DNA of 7,878 nt from a bacterium (GTDB lineage Bacteria; Chloroflexota; Dormibacteria; UBA8260; Bog-877): assembly GCA_021817185.1 (NCBI GenBank), contig JAKAVU010000045.1, positions 4,572 through 12,449 of the forward strand, given 5' to 3'. Shown here one piece after another: positions 5,376 through 7,878 of this stretch. Position numbers and translations under genes: made by a program. The notes beneath the pieces were generated by a model. The model made no database searches. It had not been told where the DNA came from and worked only from the letters and a program-made list of their open reading frames with translations. Within the stretch, counting starts at the first letter, position 1. Every line of letters starts with the position of its first letter.

Positions 5376-6142
5376 CCGCGCTCGCCCAACTGGAGCTGGC
5401 CAGCGCCATCTGCGACTACTCGCTCCGCATCGGAGACGACTCCCTGGTCCTGTCGCATCGGCTGTCGGAGTGGGTGGCAAGAGCTCCCGAGTTCGAAGAG
5501 GACGTGGCGCTCGCAAACCTGGCCCTGGATCTGCTGGGGCAGGCCCGCACCCTGCTCGGATACGCCGGTCAGGGCCTTGGGAAGAGTGCCGACGATCTCG
5601 CCTACTGGCGTGACGATCGGCAATATCGCAACCTGCTCTTGGTCGAGCAGCCCAATGGCGACTTCGCCATGACCATCGTCCGCCACCTCTTCTTCTCGAG
5701 CTACCAACTGCTGCTGTATCAGGCGCTCGCAGAGTCAAAGGACACCACCCTGGCGGGGGTGGCCGCCAAGGGAGCCAAGGAGGCTCGCTATCACCGGGAC
5801 CACGCGGCAGCGTGGACGCAGCGTCTGGGCGACGGGACCGAAGAGAGCCATAAGCGTATGGTCCGAGCGCTGACGGCGCTCTGGCCCTTCACCGCCGAGA
5901 TGTTTGAAGACGACGCCATCACGGCAGAGCTTGCCGAAGCCGGGATGGCGCCGCTGGGGTCGGCTCTGAAGGACGATTGGCACGCCTTCGTTCAACACAC
6001 GCTGGTGGCTTCCACCCTTGAGGTTCCCGAAGCCGGCTTTCAGCGGACTGGAGGGCGCCAGGGCTTTCACTCCGAACACCTCGGTCACATGCTGGCCGAG
6101 ATGCAGCACCTTCATCGGAGCCATCCAGATGCCAGCTGGTGA
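5372..6142 (+). CDS. paaC: 1,2-phenylacetyl-CoA epoxidase, structural subunit C
   Basis: Ferritin-like subunit that pairs with PaaA. In studied complexes PaaC resembles PaaA in fold but serves a structural role without the working diiron site. The 256 residues are near the usual length (E. coli PaaC is 248). Recognisable blocks are DYSLRIGDDSLVLSHRLSEW (15-34), DVALANLALDLLGQARTLL (44-62), NLLLVEQPNGDFA (86-98), GAKEARYHRDH (133-143), ALWPFTAEMF and the C-terminal TGGRQGFHSEHLGHMLAEMQ. The start is a GTG overlapping the paaB stop (GTGA), with GAGGA nine bases upstream. It overlaps the start of paaD by 14 bases, a tighter nesting than at the other junctions, which again points to coupled translation and a fixed subunit ratio. 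Confidence 0.96.
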   Translation: MTALAQLELASAICDYSLRIGDDSLVLSHRLSEWVARAPEFEEDVALANLALDLLGQARTLLGYAGQGLGKSADDLAYWRDDRQYRNLLLVEQPNGDFAMTIVRHLFFSSYQLLLYQALAESKDTTLAGVAAKGAKEARYHRDHAAAWTQRLGDGTEESHKRMVRALTALWPFTAEMFEDDAITAELAEAGMAPLGSALKDDWHAFVQHTLVASTLEVPEAGFQRTGGRQGFHSEHLGHMLAEMQHLHRSHPDASW

Positions 6143-6611
6143 GCTGAGTGCCTGGGAGGTTGCGGCCCAGGTGGTTGACCCGGAGTTGCCCGCGTTGACC
6201 CTGGAGGATCTTGGAGTTCTGCGCTCAGTTGACGTGGGAGCGGATGGTGAGGTCGCCGTGATCCTCACCCCGACCTACTCAGGCTGCCCGGCGCTGGAGG
6301 TGATGCGCCGCGACGTGGTCGCGGCTCTGCTGGCGGCGGGCTTCAAATCGGTGCGAGTCGACTTCCAGCTGCAGCCGGCGTGGAGCACGGACCGCATGGG
6401 AGAGCGGGCGAGGGCCCGGTTGCATGAGATGGGAATCGTTCCGCCGGTGGCCCGAGGCGGGGACTCTGTCCTCCGTCTCAGCCTGAAGTGTCCTCAGTGT
6501 GGATCCCTGCGGACCGAGGAGACGAGCCACTTCGGCACCACCGCCTGCAAGTCCCTGTGGCGCTGCCTCGCCTGCGGCGAGCCCTTCGAGCACTTCAAGG
6601 CATTGGAGTGA
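6129..6611 (+). CDS. paaD: PaaD, Fe-S/metal-centre assembly factor of the epoxidase
   Basis: A 160-residue protein of the MIP18/DUF59 family fused to a C-terminal zinc-ribbon-like segment, the standard PaaD layout. The MIP18 part (about 6-80) has DPELPALTLEDLGV (17-30) and TPTYSGCPALEVM (47-59) with the conserved C53. The C-terminal part has CPQC (C121, C124) and CLAC (C146, C149), plus C140, suited to metal binding. PaaD is not part of the purified oxygenase but is required in vivo, and is thought to help mature an iron-sulfur or diiron centre in PaaE or PaaA. The ATG at 6129 lies inside the end of paaC, has GGAG eight bases upstream (6117-6120), and gives a family-like N-terminus. The open frame back to 6018 is paaC shadow. 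It ends in a GTGA overlap with paaE. Confidence 0.94.
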   Translation: MPAGELSAWEVAAQVVDPELPALTLEDLGVLRSVDVGADGEVAVILTPTYSGCPALEVMRRDVVAALLAAGFKSVRVDFQLQPAWSTDRMGERARARLHEMGIVPPVARGGDSVLRLSLKCPQCGSLRTEETSHFGTTACKSLWRCLACGEPFEHFKALE

Positions 6612-7717
6612 GCCTGGCCCAGGCGACTCCGGCGACGACAGGCCGGGGCGGGTTCTATGAGCTAACGGTGACCGCGGTCGAGCGGGTCGCCGACGACGCG
6701 GTGGCGGTCTCTTTCGCGGTTCCCCCTGAGCTGCGGGAGCGATTCCACTTTCAGGCCGGCCAGCATCTCACCATCCGGGCCTGGGTCGACGGAGCGGAGG
6801 TGCGTCGCACCTACTCCATCTGTGTGCCCCCGTCAATGGGCCAGCTGCGGATCGGGGTGCGCCGCGTCCCCAACGGCATCCTCTCGCGATTCCTGTTCCA
6901 GGAGGTGACGCCCGGTGCGCGGCTCGAGGTCATGGAGCCCGCGGGCAGCTTCACGCTCCCGTTCGACCGCGGGGCCCGGCGTTCCTATGTCGCTCTGGTG
7001 GCCGGGTCCGGGATCACCCCGGTGCTCGCCATCGCCGCTGAGGCGTTGGCGGCCGAGCCCGACAGCCAGATGACCATCTGCTACGGCAACCGCACCGTGG
7101 AGACAGCGATGTTCTTGGATGAGCTGGCGGATCTCAAGGACCGCTACCCCGCCCGCTTGCAGGTGGTCCATCTGTTCTCACGCCAGCAGCAGCAGCTGGA
7201 GCTCAACAACGGCAGGTTGGATTCCCACAAGATCCAGCTGCTCATGGACAAGGTGGTCGGAGCGCCGGAGCAGGTGACGTCCTTTTTGCTCTGCGGCCCC
7301 TTCGCCATGATTGAGGAGGCGCGCCGGACCCTGACCGGCCTGGGGGTGCCGAGGGAGCGGATCAAGGCAGAGCTGTTCTTCGTCGAGGATGAGGCGCCGG
7401 TGCGCTCCGCAAGGGAGCAGATGGAGATCGCGCAACCGGGTCAGGTGCTGGTGCGGGCGCGCCTCAATGGACGGGAGACCGAGTTCGCCATGAATCGGAG
7501 CGGCAAGATCGTCGATGCCCTGGCCGCCATCCGGCCCGATGCGCCGTTCTCCTGCAAGGGGGGGGTCTGCGGCACCTGCCGCGCCCGCCTGCTGGAGGGA
7601 AGGGTCGCGATGGACCACACCTACGCCCTGGAGGAGAAGGACCGCAGCGACGGCTACGTGCTGACCTGCCAGGCCCATCCCCTCACTGAAAAAGTGGTTG
7701 TCGATTACGACGGCTGA
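6608..7717 (+). CDS. paaE: 1,2-phenylacetyl-CoA epoxidase, NADPH reductase subunit E
   Basis: Electron-transfer component passing electrons from NADPH through FAD and a [2Fe-2S] cluster to the PaaA diiron centre. The 369 residues hold three domains in order: the FAD-binding barrel (about 15-120) with RTYSIC (67-72), the nucleotide domain with GSGITPVL (133-140), CYGNR (158-162) and LCGPFAMI (228-235), and a plant-type ferredoxin domain with cluster Cys C316, C321, C324 and C354 (CKGGVCGTC, then LTCQAHP). E. coli PaaE has the same order and 356 residues. The start is the GTG overlapping the paaD stop (GTGA), with AAGG seven bases upstream; the frame is open back to 6488 but that part is paaD shadow. 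A short (CAG)4 run encodes QQQQ at 193-196, in a linker that varies in the family. It is the last gene of the operon; only 28 bases follow before the next gene, with no visible terminator. Confidence 0.97.
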   Translation: MSLAQATPATTGRGGFYELTVTAVERVADDAVAVSFAVPPELRERFHFQAGQHLTIRAWVDGAEVRRTYSICVPPSMGQLRIGVRRVPNGILSRFLFQEVTPGARLEVMEPAGSFTLPFDRGARRSYVALVAGSGITPVLAIAAEALAAEPDSQMTICYGNRTVETAMFLDELADLKDRYPARLQVVHLFSRQQQQLELNNGRLDSHKIQLLMDKVVGAPEQVTSFLLCGPFAMIEEARRTLTGLGVPRERIKAELFFVEDEAPVRSAREQMEIAQPGQVLVRARLNGRETEFAMNRSGKIVDALAAIRPDAPFSCKGGVCGTCRARLLEGRVAMDHTYALEEKDRSDGYVLTCQAHPLTEKVVVDYDG

Positions 7718-7732
7718 TCGGAGCAGCGCCGC

Positions 7733-7738
7733 TATCCT
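7733..7738 (+). promoter_or_regulatory. Candidate -10 element of the downstream PLP-enzyme gene (leaderless)
   Basis: TATCCT with seven bases to the ATG at 7746, placing transcription start at or next to the start codon. There is no Shine-Dalgarno before this ATG, and no clear -35 box. The spacing is identical to that seen before the TetR gene. It would let the gene be expressed apart from paaABCDE. Confidence 0.38.
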
Positions 7739-7745
7739 ACCGGTG

Positions 7746-7878
7746 ATGCCAGCTCCTGACCCGACGGCCGCGATCGATCTGGAACAGGCGGAGAGGCGGC
7801 TGGCGGGCAGGGTCCATGTCACCCCTCTGCTGCGGTCTTCTTTGCTGGATCGGGAGGCGGAACGCAGGCTCTGGCTGA
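7746..7878 (+). CDS. Threonine dehydratase-like PLP-dependent enzyme (3' partial)
   Basis: Only the first 44 residues are present; the frame runs off the right edge (the final TGA letters are not in frame). The segment DLEQAERRLAGRVHVTPLLRSSLLD (11-35) followed by RLWL is the typical beginning of the fold-type II PLP family containing threonine ammonia-lyase (IlvA/TdcB) and serine racemase, where the next residues normally run into the SFK motif bearing the PLP lysine. That lysine lies outside the window, so the exact enzyme cannot be called. The start is ATG 7746, or the adjacent in-frame GTG at 7743. It lies 28 bases after paaE and has no obvious part in phenylacetate breakdown, so it may be independently transcribed. 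Confidence 0.72.
   Translation, partial: MPAPDPTAAIDLEQAERRLAGRVHVTPLLRSSLLDREAERRLWL

Noticed and set aside
7182..7198. Short CAG trinucleotide run in paaE
   Set aside because: Only four CAG units, encoding a Gln patch in a variable linker; too short to be called a repeat element.
7178..7822. Minus-strand open frame of 214 codons opposite the end of paaE and the next gene
   Set aside because: It crosses two well-supported plus-strand genes and resembles nothing; it is shadow coding.
7876..7878. Apparent TGA stop at the end of the window
   Set aside because: The reading frame from ATG 7746 places CTG at 7875-7877 and only the first base of the next codon at 7878, so the gene is cut by the edge, not ended.
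1..7878. Insertion sequences, CRISPR arrays, tRNA or rRNA genes
   Set aside because: I saw no transposase, direct-repeat array, terminal inverted repeats or structural RNA; coding sequence fills nearly all of the window and the largest gap is 92 bases.

Overview
The window is a phenylacetate (phenylacetyl-CoA) catabolism locus from a GC-rich bacterium. I recognise eleven genes, two of them cut by the window edges. High GC, frequent GTG starts, a PRC-barrel protein and a tryptophan-type alkyltransferase-like protein like those of Actinomycetota, and two genes that look leaderless all point to an actinobacterium or a similar GC-rich lineage such as Chloroflexota or Dormibacterota. The sequence alone does not settle which.

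Layout. Left arm, plus strand: the 3' part of paaI (thioesterase), then paaK (phenylacetate-CoA ligase) one base later. Middle, minus strand, 1744-4042: a four-gene block read from right to left as a TetR-family regulator, a PRC-barrel protein, a dienelactone-hydrolase-family enzyme and an alkyltransferase-like DNA-repair protein. Right arm, plus strand, 4135-7717: paaA-paaB-paaC-paaD-paaE, an unbroken chain of overlapping genes encoding the ring 1,2-epoxidase, its maturation factor and its reductase. After a 28-base gap comes the start of a PLP-dependent threonine dehydratase-like gene, cut at the right edge.

How it works together. PaaK activates phenylacetate to phenylacetyl-CoA. The PaaA/PaaC/PaaB oxygenase, supplied with electrons from NADPH by PaaE, epoxidises the ring, and PaaD probably helps assemble a metal centre. 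PaaI is known in relatives to hydrolyse stalled hydroxylated CoA thioesters and so recover CoA. The TetR regulator is divergent from paaA. The 92-base gap between them holds a good sigma70-like promoter (TTGACT, 17 bases, CAGAAT) and a perfect 16-base palindrome over the predicted transcription start, the layout expected of a PaaR-type repressor released by a pathway CoA thioester. No isomerase, ring-hydrolase or beta-oxidation genes (paaG, paaZ, paaF, paaH, paaJ) are in the window, so they must lie elsewhere.

I found no wholly new system. The points most worth a second look are the divergent control region with two different inverted repeats, the non-paa genes carried with the regulator between the two paa arms, a tiny leader ORF overlapping the hydrolase start, the Cys-to-Trp alkyltransferase-like protein with a basic tail, and two start codons that appear to be leaderless.
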